The notes under the pieces are model-generated. The model was not told the DNA's origin and did no database searches. It saw only the letters and a list, made by a program, of their open reading frames with translations. This document shows positions 18,669-26,740 of a DNA stretch of 55,025 bases, one piece after another (within the stretch, counting starts at the first letter, position 1; the number at the start of each line of letters is the position of its first letter). The stretch lies in NCBI GenBank assembly GCA_012523975.1, contig JAAYSF010000040.1, forward strand, positions 1-55,025, in the 5' to 3' direction. The stretch is from Veillonellaceae bacterium (GTDB taxonomy: Bacteria > Bacillota > Negativicutes > JAAYSF01). Both the position numbers and the translations under genes were made by a program.

Positions 18669-21113
18669 CTAATATTTTAGCTCTCGAACTAATCTCATTC
18701 CGTTTAGTGTTACTAATATTGCCGCACCCGTATCAGCAAACACCGCCATCCATAGATTTGAAATACCAAATATAGTCAGTATGAGAAAGACTGCTTTAAT
18801 AATGATCGAAAACCAGATGTTCTGTTTGATAATATTAACGGTCTTACGGCCAAGCTGAATAACGTAACTTAGCTTGCTTAGATCATCAGCCATTAGCGCA
18901 ATGTCAGCAGTTTCCAAAGCTGTATCCGACCCTGCCACCCCCATGGCTACTCCAATGTCAGCAGCAGCAAGGGCAGGAGCATCATTTACGCCATCACCTA
19001 CCATGAGTACATTTCCATAGTGCTCGCCAATCTTTTTTACTGTTCTTACCTTATCCTCTGGCAGAAGTTCACTGTAGAAAGAGTCAAGCTTTAGCTTTTC
19101 AGAAATAGCTTTGGCAACGCGATTATTATCGCCTGTTAGCATAGATATAAATTGTATACCGGCGTCTCTTAGCGTTTGCACGGCGTCGGAGCTATTCTCC
19201 CGCAGGACGTCTGCTACGGCAATTATACCATATAAATTTTCACCGGTGCCTAACAGGACTACAGTTTTACTTTGAGATTCGAGATCGTTTAACAGCGGTT
19301 CAATAATATTAACTTGATGGCCAATATCTTCAAACAGGCGTAGATTTCCGAGATAGATAGTTTGATTATAAACATCAGCTTGGACGCCTTTGCCGACTAG
19401 AGCTTTGAAATTCTTAACGGGTGGAGTGGGCAAGTTATCAACTTTTCGAACAATCGCTTGAGCTACAGGGTGTTCGGAATATCGCTCAATAGCAGCTGCA
19501 ATCGCCAGTATTTCACTTTGTGCAAGATTATTGTAAGCGATAATATCGGTGACGGTTGGGTGTCCTTTTGTAAGTGTGCCTGTTTTATCGAGCGCTACGG
19601 CCCGTATAGATTCCATTTTTTCAAGGTATGCACCGCCCTTAATCAACACCCCATGACGTGAGGCATTACCAATTGCCGATACGATCGAAACAGGGGTTGA
19701 TATTACCAGGGCGCAGGGGCATGAAATAACTAATAAAACTAATGCTCGATAAAACCAAACATCAAAAGCTTGACCAAAGAACAGCCAAGGAACTATAGAA
19801 ATGCCTAACGCCAATATCATAACAGCGGGGGTATAGTATTTGGCAAATCTGTCAACAAATTGTTGTGAAGGAGCTTTCTTGGCTTGGGCTTCCTCGACTA
19901 AGTACATTATTTTTGAAAGCGTTGAATCTTGAGATAGCTTAGTCACAGAGATTTCCAGGCTCCCATGTTCATTTACTGTGCCGGCGTAAACGATATCTCC
20001 CGGATGTTTTTCAACAGGCATTGACTCACCTGTAATAGTAGCTTGATTGACACTGGATACTCCATTAATAACGTCGCCATCCATTGGAATTTTTTCGCCG
20101 GGCTTAACAATAATTACATCGCCTACTCTTATTTCTTCGATAGGAAGAAGTTCTTCTAGGCCATTTCGGCGAACTATTGCCTCAGGAGGCGCTAATTCCA
20201 TTAAGGATTTGATAGATTGGCGAGTTTTATCCATTGTATAGGCCTGCAGTGTGTTGCCTAAAGAAAACAAAAAAACTACAGTAGCGGCTTCATTCCATTG
20301 TCCTATAGCAGCAGCTCCGAGAACCGCAATACTCATGAGAAAATTCATATCAAATGTAAGACTCTTTAGGGAATAAAACCCGCTTCGGGCTGTATGATAG
20401 CCGCCGATTACCAAGGTAAGAATATATATAGGGAGTAGAATGTTTTCATCTAAGCCTAGCAAATCGGATATGCTAACAGCAGCTAGCAAGGTACCAGCTA
20501 TGACAGTTGCTAGCAGCCGAGCGTTGTGCCACCAACCTTTGGCAGCTTCGGTTATCGATTGCTTTTTACCTTCTAGCTCGCCCTGATAACCTGCTTCTTG
20601 AATTGCTTTTAGAAGGTCGCTAGCGGAATTTGTATGCTCAACGGTTAGCTTACCTGCGCCAAAGTTGACAGTTGCCGTTTTGACGCCAGCTATACCATTT
20701 ATTTTCTTCTCAAGTTTTGCGGCACAGTCTCCGCAGTCAAGGCCTGTAATGATAAAAACTGATTTGCAGAATCCCGGGAAGTCGTGGCTAGCGTTTATGA
20801 CTTCTACCGGGTAACCTAAGTTGGCAACAACTTTTTCAATACTAGCTGTAGTCTGCCTAGTACCATCATAAACTACTTTCATTTTACCTGTTGGAAAACT
20901 AAGCTGAGCGTCCGCAATGCCATCTAAACGGCGAATTGCTTTCTCTACCTTTGCCGCGCAGTCAGCACAATCTAAATTTTTTACAGTTAGCGTTTCGCTA
21001 ATAAAATTAGCGTCAGCAGCGGCCAGTTCCTCGCTTAATTTCTGATTCTCCAAAATACCACAGCAGCAGGAACAAGTATAGCCATTCGCTTCATCCATGC
21101 TAAACCTCCTCAC
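18669..21113 (-). CDS. cadA: P1B-type Zn/Cd/Pb-transporting ATPase
   Basis: An 814-residue heavy-metal efflux ATPase. The N-terminus has a cysteine cluster (CSCCC, residues 14-18) and two heavy-metal-associated domains with CADC (49-52) and CGDC (127-130). Then come eight membrane helices with the ion-binding CPC in VISCPCALVISTP, the phosphorylation motif DKTGTLT, the P1B-specific SEHPVAQ, and MVGDGVNDAPALAAADIG. CPC in helix 6 together with the neighbouring cadC indicates Zn2+, Cd2+ or Pb2+ rather than copper. The start overlaps the cadC stop codon by four bases (ATGA), which points to coupled translation. The last two helices contain KAVFLILTIFGI and DTGAAILVTLN, typical of CadA/ZntA. Confidence 0.95.
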   Translation of the reverse strand: MRRFSMDEANGYTCSCCCGILENQKLSEELAAADANFISETLTVKNLDCADCAAKVEKAIRRLDGIADAQLSFPTGKMKVVYDGTRQTTASIEKVVANLGYPVEVINASHDFPGFCKSVFIITGLDCGDCAAKLEKKINGIAGVKTATVNFGAGKLTVEHTNSASDLLKAIQEAGYQGELEGKKQSITEAAKGWWHNARLLATVIAGTLLAAVSISDLLGLDENILLPIYILTLVIGGYHTARSGFYSLKSLTFDMNFLMSIAVLGAAAIGQWNEAATVVFLFSLGNTLQAYTMDKTRQSIKSLMELAPPEAIVRRNGLEELLPIEEIRVGDVIIVKPGEKIPMDGDVINGVSSVNQATITGESMPVEKHPGDIVYAGTVNEHGSLEISVTKLSQDSTLSKIMYLVEEAQAKKAPSQQFVDRFAKYYTPAVMILALGISIVPWLFFGQAFDVWFYRALVLLVISCPCALVISTPVSIVSAIGNASRHGVLIKGGAYLEKMESIRAVALDKTGTLTKGHPTVTDIIAYNNLAQSEILAIAAAIERYSEHPVAQAIVRKVDNLPTPPVKNFKALVGKGVQADVYNQTIYLGNLRLFEDIGHQVNIIEPLLNDLESQSKTVVLLGTGENLYGIIAVADVLRENSSDAVQTLRDAGIQFISMLTGDNNRVAKAISEKLKLDSFYSELLPEDKVRTVKKIGEHYGNVLMVGDGVNDAPALAAADIGVAMGVAGSDTALETADIALMADDLSKLSYVIQLGRKTVNIIKQNIWFSIIIKAVFLILTIFGISNLWMAVFADTGAAILVTLNGMRLVRELKY

Positions 21114-21472
21114 TCATGATCGATATGTTGTAACCCTTGATAAAGGAGATTGGCAATATGGTCATCGTCAATAGAATACCAAGCCATTTTTCCTTCTCTT
21201 CGATATTTTACAAGGCGTGCGCTTCTGAGAATTCTAAGCTGATGCGAGATAGCTGATTGCCCCATTTCAAGAACAGCTGCTATATCACAAACGCATAGTT
21301 CTCGTTTTGAGAGGATTTGCAATATTTTTACTCGCGTAGGGTCTCCTAGAATCTTAAAGGTCTCAGCCGCTCGCTGGGCAGTGGTATCATCAATTAATTC
21401 TGCTCGCGCTAAGCAGATGTTTTGCGGATGCTCACAAGCCTGTTCACATAAGTCACATTCTAACTTTTTCAC
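21110..21472 (-). CDS. cadC: ArsR/SmtB-family metal-responsive repressor
   Basis: A 120-residue winged-helix repressor that leaves its operator when it binds Cd, Pb or Zn. CDLC (residues 6-9) plus Cys13 at the N-terminus and ELCVCD in the recognition-region helix together make the CadC-type metal site. AISHQLRILRSARLVKYRREGKMAWYSI is split across the DNA-binding helix and wing. The GTG start at 21472 follows AGAGGTGAGAGA; a longer frame to 21571 would run through the operator and promoter and is rejected. It is the first gene of the cadC-cadA operon. Confidence 0.93.
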   Translation of the reverse strand: MKKLECDLCEQACEHPQNICLARAELIDDTTAQRAAETFKILGDPTRVKILQILSKRELCVCDIAAVLEMGQSAISHQLRILRSARLVKYRREGKMAWYSIDDDHIANLLYQGLQHIDHE

Positions 21473-21486
21473 TCTCTCACCTCTAC

Positions 21487-21508
21487 CATATGAACAATTG
21501 TTCATATG
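21487..21508. promoter_or_regulatory. CadC operator
   Basis: A perfect 22-bp palindrome with half-site CATATGAACAA, 14 bases before the cadC start. This is the ArsR/SmtB-type operator pattern with ATATGAACA arms. It lies just downstream of the predicted transcription start, so bound repressor would block initiation. Confidence 0.88.
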
Positions 21509-21518
21509 TGATAATGAT

Positions 21519-21547
21519 ATTATAAATCCGATTGTTTTTAGAGTCAA
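21519..21547 (-). promoter_or_regulatory. sigma-A promoter of cadC-cadA
   Basis: On the minus strand TTGACT and TATAAT are separated by exactly 17 bases. The predicted start lies at about 21512, next to the operator. Confidence 0.88.
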
Positions 21548-21663
21548 GCTATTAAAGGCCGGAAAAAACACCGGCGTCGCATGGTTCTAGCAATATGAGA
21601 TTCTAAGCTGGTCTTTATGCTAAAATGAGTACTATAATAGAATCAATCTGGTAGGAGTTAGCT

Positions 21664-22398
21664 ATGGAATTTTTAGATAGGCAGCATTATTTGTGTTCTA
21701 TAAAATTATTGCGAGATGAAATAGGTTATTTCAACCAGCATCCTTTTTCGATACCTGTTATTCGCAACTTAGATTATTTGGACTTTGATTCAAGAGTTAC
21801 ATTTATCCTAGGCGAAAACGGTACGGGTAAATCAACTCTTCTTGAAGCAATTGCAATTGCGTGGGGGTTCAATCCTGAAGGCGGCACCAAAAATTTTACA
21901 TTCTCTACGCGCAACTCTCATTCTGAATTACATGAATACATTCGATTAATTCGCGGGGTTAAAAAGCCCAAAGATGGCTTTTTCTTACGGGCAGAGAGCT
22001 TTTATAATCTTGCAACAGAGATAGATGAGCTAAGAGTCGGTGATGCATATAGCGAAAGGTCATTGCACGAGCAGTCACACGGAGAAGCGTTTTTTGCAGC
22101 TTTCATGAATAGATTTAAAGGCAAGGGACTTTATATTCTTGACGAGCCCGAAGCAGCTTTATCTCCCATGCGGCAAATTGCAATGATTGCTAGAATACAT
22201 GATTTAGTACAGCAGAAATCTCAATTCATAATTGCTACTCATTCGCCTATTTTACTTGGATATCCCAACGCGAAGATTTTGCAAATATCGAATGACAGTA
22301 TCGATGTTGTTGAATATGAAAAGACAGATCACTACATTGTAATGAAAGAATTCATTAATAACCGCAAAAAGATGCTGAAAATACTGCTGAATGATTAA
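21664..22398 (+). CDS. AAA/ABC-type ATPase (predicted ATP-binding protein)
   Basis: A 244-residue soluble ATPase with Walker A GENGTGKST at residues 50-58, a signature-like SHGEAF, Walker B LYILDEPEAALSP and a switch histidine in IIATHSPILL. It is the compact, single-domain relative of SMC/RecF-like ATPases found widely in bacteria without a defined role. There is no membrane segment or partner permease, so it is not a transporter subunit. TAGGAG precedes the ATG. It is convergent with htpG and separated from it by a shared terminator. Confidence 0.85.
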   Translation: MEFLDRQHYLCSIKLLRDEIGYFNQHPFSIPVIRNLDYLDFDSRVTFILGENGTGKSTLLEAIAIAWGFNPEGGTKNFTFSTRNSHSELHEYIRLIRGVKKPKDGFFLRAESFYNLATEIDELRVGDAYSERSLHEQSHGEAFFAAFMNRFKGKGLYILDEPEAALSPMRQIAMIARIHDLVQQKSQFIIATHSPILLGYPNAKILQISNDSIDVVEYEKTDHYIVMKEFINNRKKMLKILLND

Positions 22399-22421
22399 AT
22401 GTTTTAATAGTAAATAAAAAT

Positions 22422-22467
22422 AAAAAGCCAAGAAATCCTTGAATATTTCGGGTTTCCTGGCCTTTTT
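22422..22467. terminator. terminator between the ATPase gene and htpG
   Basis: An imperfect stem, AAAAAGCCAAGAAATCC against GGGTTTCCTGGCCTTTTT with G-U pairs, placed between convergent genes and with A and T runs on the two sides. Confidence 0.75.
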
Positions 22468-22499
22468 CATGCTGATTGATATTCTATTTTGGCGTACTA

Positions 22500-24458
22500 C
22501 TATTTGTCGCTGGAGTGAGCCATGAGGACAGCTATTTTCTCAGCGAAATTAACCGGATCTTCCGGAATAAGTCCCTCCAGTAATAAAGCCTGACCGTGTA
22601 AAAGTTCACAATAGTCTTTAAAAGCTTCGGAAGAAGGATCTTTCTGATAGTGCTTTTGTAAGACCGTAAAAATCTTATGATGGGGATTTAATTCTAAAAT
22701 TCTTTGAGCCTTATAAGGCGTTTTATCTATTTCAGATAATATTTGCTCCATTGAAAGACTGATGCTATTCTCGCCGCTGACTAGGCAAACAGGACTTGAT
22801 TTAAGACGATTGCTGATTTTTACATCAGCAACTTTACCATCTAGTTGCTCCTTGATAGCCTTTAAAAGCGACTCGTTTTCTTTAGCTAATTTATCAGTTT
22901 CCTGATCGGCATCTGCGTCGTTTATGCCGTCTAATTTTAAATCGCCTTTACTAATCGATTGGAATCTCTTACCTTTATATTCATGCAGGGCATCGATGGC
23001 AAACTCGTCCACTCGGTCCAAAAGATACAGAACTTCTATTCCCTTCTCTTTGAGTAACTCCATTTGCGGCAGTCGTTCAACTGATGAACGGTCCTTACCC
23101 GCTGCGTAGTAGATATAGTTTTGGCCTTCGTGCATTCTTGATACATATTCGGCAATAGTGGTTAGCTGATCATTAGCTTGGGAGGAAGGGAACAGTAGCA
23201 GCTCCTGTAGTTTTTCGCGATTCTGGAAATCAGAATAGACACCGCTCTTTATAGCCCTTCCGTATTCTTTCCAGAAGGTCTCGTATTTAGAGCGTTCCTT
23301 TGTCAGCATGCTTTCAAGTGATTTCAAAATGCTTTTTTCTAGATTTTTACCTACTTTTTTCAACTGACTGCTGTGCTGTAATAACTCGCGGGAGATATTA
23401 AGTGAGAAGTCCGGTGAATCTACCAAGCCTCGCACGAAACTTAGGTAATCTGGTATGAGATCCTTATAGTTGTCCATTATGAAGACGTTTCTAGAATAAA
23501 GCTGGATTCCGGTTGTAGACTCACGATTATAAAAATCAAACGGAGCGTGTGACGGGATAAAGAGCAGAGTGGTATACTCAACTACGCCTTCAACTTTGGA
23601 ATGGATAACTTCTAACGGATCATCCCAGCTATGAAAAAGATTCTTATAGAGTTGGTGATATTCTTCTTTGGTAATTTCATTTTTATTCTTTGTCCACAGA
23701 GGTGTCATTGAGTTTAAGGTCCTAACCTCGGTGGTCTGGGTGGAAGGGGCATTTTCGATAACTTGGCCTTCAGCATCACGAGGTTTTTCTTCTTTAATAA
23801 AGCTCATTTTTATTGGATAACGTATATAATCCGAATATTTTTTCACGAGTTTTTGCAATGTATAGCGATCCAGGAAGTTTTCGGCCGGTTGCTCAGAAGA
23901 GCAATGTTCCTCAGTTAGGGAGAGGATAATAGTTGTTCCCCTCGACTCTTTATTGCACGCCTCGATTGTATATGTACCATCGCCCGAGGATTCCCAGCGT
24001 ACTCCCTTCGCTTGACCTGGGGCTCGGGTGATTACAGTTACTTTCTTAGCGACCATGAAGGCAGAATAGAAGCCGACACCAAACTGACCGATAAGGTCGT
24101 TGGCAGAACCAGCTCCGGTATCTTTCAGTTTTTCTAAGAAGGCTTTAGTCCCTGATTTTGCAATTGTCCCTAAATTTTCAATTACCTCGTCGTAAGTCAT
24201 ACCCATTCCGTTATCTGAAATGGTAAGGGTTTTGGAAGCCTCATCCGGCAGCAGAATAATTTCAAAGTTTGTATTGCCTTCAAGAAGACTTTGATCTGTC
24301 AGGGATTCAAAGCGGATTTTGTCAATTGCGTCAGATGCATTAGAAATTAACTCTCTTAAAAATATTTCCCGACTCGTATAAATAGAGTGAATCATTAGGT
24401 CAAGCAATTGTTTAGTTTCTGTCTGAAACTCACGTGTTTCTTTAATGGTCTCTGTCAT
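22500..24458 (-). CDS. htpG: chaperone HtpG (Hsp90)
   Basis: A 652-residue bacterial Hsp90, a cytoplasmic ATP-driven dimeric chaperone. The N-terminal GHKL ATPase domain shows ELISNASDAIDKIR, DNGMGM and GQFGVGFYSAFMVA; the middle domain includes LNISRELLQ, with the conserved arginine that contacts ATP. The start is ATG 24458 after GGAGGAG; the longer frame to 24494 would enter the CIRCE element. The gene is monocistronic and has a promoter and a CIRCE operator just upstream, so HrcA control is expected. Confidence 0.97.
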   Translation of the reverse strand: MTETIKETREFQTETKQLLDLMIHSIYTSREIFLRELISNASDAIDKIRFESLTDQSLLEGNTNFEIILLPDEASKTLTISDNGMGMTYDEVIENLGTIAKSGTKAFLEKLKDTGAGSANDLIGQFGVGFYSAFMVAKKVTVITRAPGQAKGVRWESSGDGTYTIEACNKESRGTTIILSLTEEHCSSEQPAENFLDRYTLQKLVKKYSDYIRYPIKMSFIKEEKPRDAEGQVIENAPSTQTTEVRTLNSMTPLWTKNKNEITKEEYHQLYKNLFHSWDDPLEVIHSKVEGVVEYTTLLFIPSHAPFDFYNRESTTGIQLYSRNVFIMDNYKDLIPDYLSFVRGLVDSPDFSLNISRELLQHSSQLKKVGKNLEKSILKSLESMLTKERSKYETFWKEYGRAIKSGVYSDFQNREKLQELLLFPSSQANDQLTTIAEYVSRMHEGQNYIYYAAGKDRSSVERLPQMELLKEKGIEVLYLLDRVDEFAIDALHEYKGKRFQSISKGDLKLDGINDADADQETDKLAKENESLLKAIKEQLDGKVADVKISNRLKSSPVCLVSGENSISLSMEQILSEIDKTPYKAQRILELNPHHKIFTVLQKHYQKDPSSEAFKDYCELLHGQALLLEGLIPEDPVNFAEKIAVLMAHSSDK

Positions 24459-24487
24459 AGCTCCTCCATAAATTCCCGAAACTTTTA

Positions 24488-24514
24488 TTAGCACTCCTTT
24501 ATAGTGAGTGCTAA
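24488..24514. promoter_or_regulatory. CIRCE element (HrcA operator) of htpG
   Basis: TTAGCACTC, nine bases, GAGTGCTAA: an exact match to the CIRCE consensus, placed across the predicted htpG transcription start and 30 bases before its ATG. Confidence 0.95.
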
Positions 24515-24518
24515 TTTT

Positions 24519-24547
24519 ATAATAATCAGAATTAGGTTATCTATCAA
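24519..24547 (-). promoter_or_regulatory. sigma-A promoter of htpG
   Basis: On the minus strand TTGATA and TATTAT are spaced by 17 bases. The predicted start falls inside the CIRCE element. Confidence 0.7.
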
Positions 24548-24665
24548 TATGAATTGTTGCCGGATACAAATGGTTTGTTACAGTATCCGGCTATTATTAA
24601 TAAAAAATCTTTAAAAAGCTCAAAAAAACTCGTAAAAATACTGTTTCTCAGCCAATCCTCATATA

Positions 24666-24703
24666 GGGGACAAGGGGACAAGGGGACGGTGGTAGTGTCT
24701 TGG
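24666..24703 (-). repeat. REP-like element 1
   Basis: On the minus strand this reads CCAAGACA, then CTACCACCGTCCCCT, then TGTCC, followed by a second CCTTGTCC copy. It shares its core with the repeats flanking the transposase gene at 25304. Confidence 0.75.
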
Positions 24704-24721
24704 ATACTTATAAGTTCCGCT

Positions 24722-24940
24722 TTAAGACTTATTTTTTTTGTAAATTAGCCAATGCTTAATAGCTATCGCTACTAAGCACGCTCCCACACCTAGGTCAGTT
24801 AAGGAAGAGGTTTCCATTTGAGAGTGGAATGCAATATAAAATACTCCCATAAAAATAAAAAACACATCTAAAATTTTCACGATATTAGCCTTGGGAGCAG
24901 TAGTAGGAGTTGGATTCTTTTGCTTCTTTTTTGATTTCAT
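24722..24940 (-). CDS. small membrane protein, two helices
   Basis: A 72-residue protein: a lysine-rich N-terminus (KSKKKQK), then two hydrophobic segments, VFFIFMGVFYIAF and GVGACLVAIAIKHW, and a lysine-rich tail. The ATG at 24940 follows GAGGTG. I do not recognise the family and no homologue can be checked. The element at 24666 lies just downstream. The 363 bases between it and the transposase gene hold one REP-like hairpin and no gene. Confidence 0.6.
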   Translation of the reverse strand: MKSKKKQKNPTPTTAPKANIVKILDVFFIFMGVFYIAFHSQMETSSLTDLGVGACLVAIAIKHWLIYKKNKS

Positions 24941-25230
24941 TTGGCACCTCACTTAATTGTTGATTATAGATTTTAAAATTAATAATCAGCAATAATTACT
25001 AACCGCTAAAAGCACAACCTAGCTGTTCGAAGAACTCTTAGATCCTTGGGCTTTTTTTCTGTCATAGGGGCAGATTCATATTGTGCCCAGTAAATATCGA
25101 AAACAGGTAGCGTTAGCGACTAGGTAAAGTAGCTGTAACTATAAATATATAAATATTATAGAGAATAGGCGGCACATCCTCTTTTATTTTATACTAGCTT
25201 TAAATAATGTCGGCAATTTTTTTATATGTC

Positions 25231-25259
25231 CAAGACAAGGGGACGGTGGTAGTGTCTTG
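25231..25259 (-). repeat. REP-like element 2 (left flank of RAYT)
   Basis: On the minus strand CAAGACA and TGTCTTG form a 7-bp stem enclosing CTACCACCGTCCCCT. Confidence 0.82.
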
Positions 25260-25303
25260 ATAAAAGTAATCTCAAATGGTAAGATTTAGGAGGGGTGAGC
25301 GAG

Positions 25304-26047
25304 ATGCCAAGAACTGCACGGGTAAAAAGTAATACTGATATATACCACATAATGATTCGAGGGATAGATAAGCAACTTATTTTAGTGGATGAGGAAGACA
25401 ATCAAAAATTAAAAGAAGTTTTGCGCCAATGTAAAGATATATGCGGATATGATCTTTACGCATATTGTTTCTTAGGTAATCATATTCATCTTTTAATCAA
25501 GGAGGGTAAAGAAAGTTTAGGCCAAATATTCAAGCGAATAGGATCTAGGTACGTATATTATTTTAATCAGAAATATAAAAGGATAGGTCATTTATTTCAG
25601 GATAGGTTCAAGAGTGAGCCGGTCAATGATGATAGCTATTTACTAACGGTATTAACTTATATTCACAATAATCCAGTCAAAGCTGGCCTAAGTAAAACGG
25701 CGGCTGAGTATCAATGGAGCAGTTATAATGAATATACGCAATCTAATAATCTGGTCAATGTTCAATTTGTGTTAGGAATGATAACCAGACAACAATTTAT
25801 AGATTTGCATAACGACGAAAGGAATGCGGATGTCTTAGATATTGCTGAGGATAATTTTAGAGTAACAGATGCTGAAGCTGTACTGATGATTAAAGAGATT
25901 TGTGGGCTAGATAGCAGCGAACTAGTAATGACGGACATAGGTAAGCGAAATTTATATATAAGGCAACTGCGAGAAAAAGGTTTATCAATTCGGCAAATTG
26001 CTAGAGTAACAGGAATTAGAAAGGGAATTATTGAAAAACTAAAGTAA
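25304..26047 (+). CDS. REP-associated tyrosine transposase (RAYT, IS200-like Y1)
   Basis: A 247-residue HUH single-strand transposase. The metal-binding HIH is at residues 60-62 (GNHIHLL), the start M-P-R-x-x-R is typical of the RAYT group, and the catalytic tyrosine is expected among Tyr83-Tyr86 in SRYVYYFNQKY or just after. The TYIHNNPVKAGL and YQWSSY blocks are family signatures. The C-terminus adds a helix-turn-helix-like GLSIRQIARVTG segment. AGGAGGGG precedes ATG 25304. It has no terminal inverted repeats of a classical IS; instead REP-like hairpins lie on both sides. It appears intact. Confidence 0.92.
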   Translation: MPRTARVKSNTDIYHIMIRGIDKQLILVDEEDNQKLKEVLRQCKDICGYDLYAYCFLGNHIHLLIKEGKESLGQIFKRIGSRYVYYFNQKYKRIGHLFQDRFKSEPVNDDSYLLTVLTYIHNNPVKAGLSKTAAEYQWSSYNEYTQSNNLVNVQFVLGMITRQQFIDLHNDERNADVLDIAEDNFRVTDAEAVLMIKEICGLDSSELVMTDIGKRNLYIRQLREKGLSIRQIARVTGIRKGIIEKLK

Positions 26048-26099
26048 GACACTACCACCGTCCCCTTGTCCTCATGGGGGCGTGGTAGTGTCCTTGTCT
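26046..26099. repeat. REP-like inverted pair (right flank of RAYT)
   Basis: Two copies in opposite orientation make a long hairpin: GACACTACCAC at 26048 pairs with GTGGTAGTGTC at 26082, with a further C/G-rich inner stem. It overlaps the transposase stop codon and could also terminate transcription. Confidence 0.82.
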
Positions 26100-26175
26100 G
26101 ATTTTGATTTTTAGAAGACAAAATCGTCGTCACTGTGTCTATTTTTCTATGATGGCAATTTTGGGAGTGAATTGC

Positions 26176-26493
26176 ATGTACAACCTAATCATGGAAAACA
26201 AATGGGCTATTTTATTTATCTTAGAAATTCTTGCTTGGTCTGCAACATTCTTAATGCTTTATGCAAGATACAAAATGCATTCGCAGTTTTGGTTTAAAGT
26301 AGCATCGGTGATACTGGTGCTCACTGGTGTTATTCCCCAAGTGCTCTTGGGTGTAGTAAATTTTGTTGCAACAAAAGAAATTGATTTGTTTACGAGCGTA
26401 ATTGTGCTGCTGATTATCTACGGACTAACCATAGGTCGAAAGCACGTTCAAAAGTTGGATTCTTGGGCAAAAAAGAAATTTAGAGGTAACTGA
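26176..26493 (+). CDS. small membrane protein, three helices
   Basis: A 105-residue protein with three hydrophobic segments: about residues 9-27, 37-60 and 70-88. It ends in a basic tail (KLDSWAKKKFRGN). The chosen ATG at 26176 follows GGGAG; upstream in-frame ATGs at 26152 and 26104 lack a binding site. No family is recognised. The following 247 bases contain one REP-like hairpin and no convincing gene. Confidence 0.6.
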   Translation: MYNLIMENKWAILFILEILAWSATFLMLYARYKMHSQFWFKVASVILVLTGVIPQVLLGVVNFVATKEIDLFTSVIVLLIIYGLTIGRKHVQKLDSWAKKKFRGN

Positions 26494-26613
26494 ATTGAAT
26501 ATCCTGGCAAGCGGACATTGTTTCGATGTGACCTCAATTTTTGCAATTGCAGGAATTGGGGATTTTTTTTTGCACAATAAAAAATACGCTATTTTCCGTG
26601 ATACAATTTTAGT

Positions 26614-26640
26614 GAGACAGTACCACCGTCCCCGTGTCTC
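26614..26640 (+). repeat. REP-like element 4
   Basis: GAGACA and TGTCTC form a 6-bp stem enclosing GTACCACCGTCCCCG. The core matches the RAYT-flanking repeats but the stem has a compensated base-pair change. Confidence 0.8.
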
Positions 26641-26740
26641 TTGGGAGTTATTGGTGCTGACGGAAATGGTGGGTTACAAACTGCGAATTATCGTATAGAA
26701 TAGAACGTATTACAACGTTTGCTATAAGGGGAATTTATTT

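Larger units (their letters stand above)
25231..26099 (+). mobile_element. REP-RAYT unit: tyrosine transposase gene between REP-like hairpins
   Basis: A hairpin (25231-25259) lies about 45 bases before the transposase start, and an inverted pair of the same repeat begins at its stop codon. This is the arrangement of REP-associated tyrosine transposases (TnpAREP), which act on the hairpins that flank them. Confidence 0.8.

Noticed and set aside
21473-21571. Longer N-terminus for cadC
   Set aside because: It would place the promoter and operator inside the coding region; GTG 21472 has a good binding site and starts just before the metal cysteines.
24554-24748. Possible 64-residue gene after the htpG promoter
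   Set aside because: It has no binding site, reads through a REP-like repeat, and overlaps the opposite-strand membrane protein gene.
25231-26640. CRISPR-like array from the repeated CCACCGTCCCC units
   Set aside because: Copies are few, irregularly spaced, in both orientations, and flank a transposase gene; no cas genes are present.
26495-26698. Possible 67-residue gene before dynA
   Set aside because: It has no ribosome binding site and runs through a REP-like hairpin; the product has no recognisable features.
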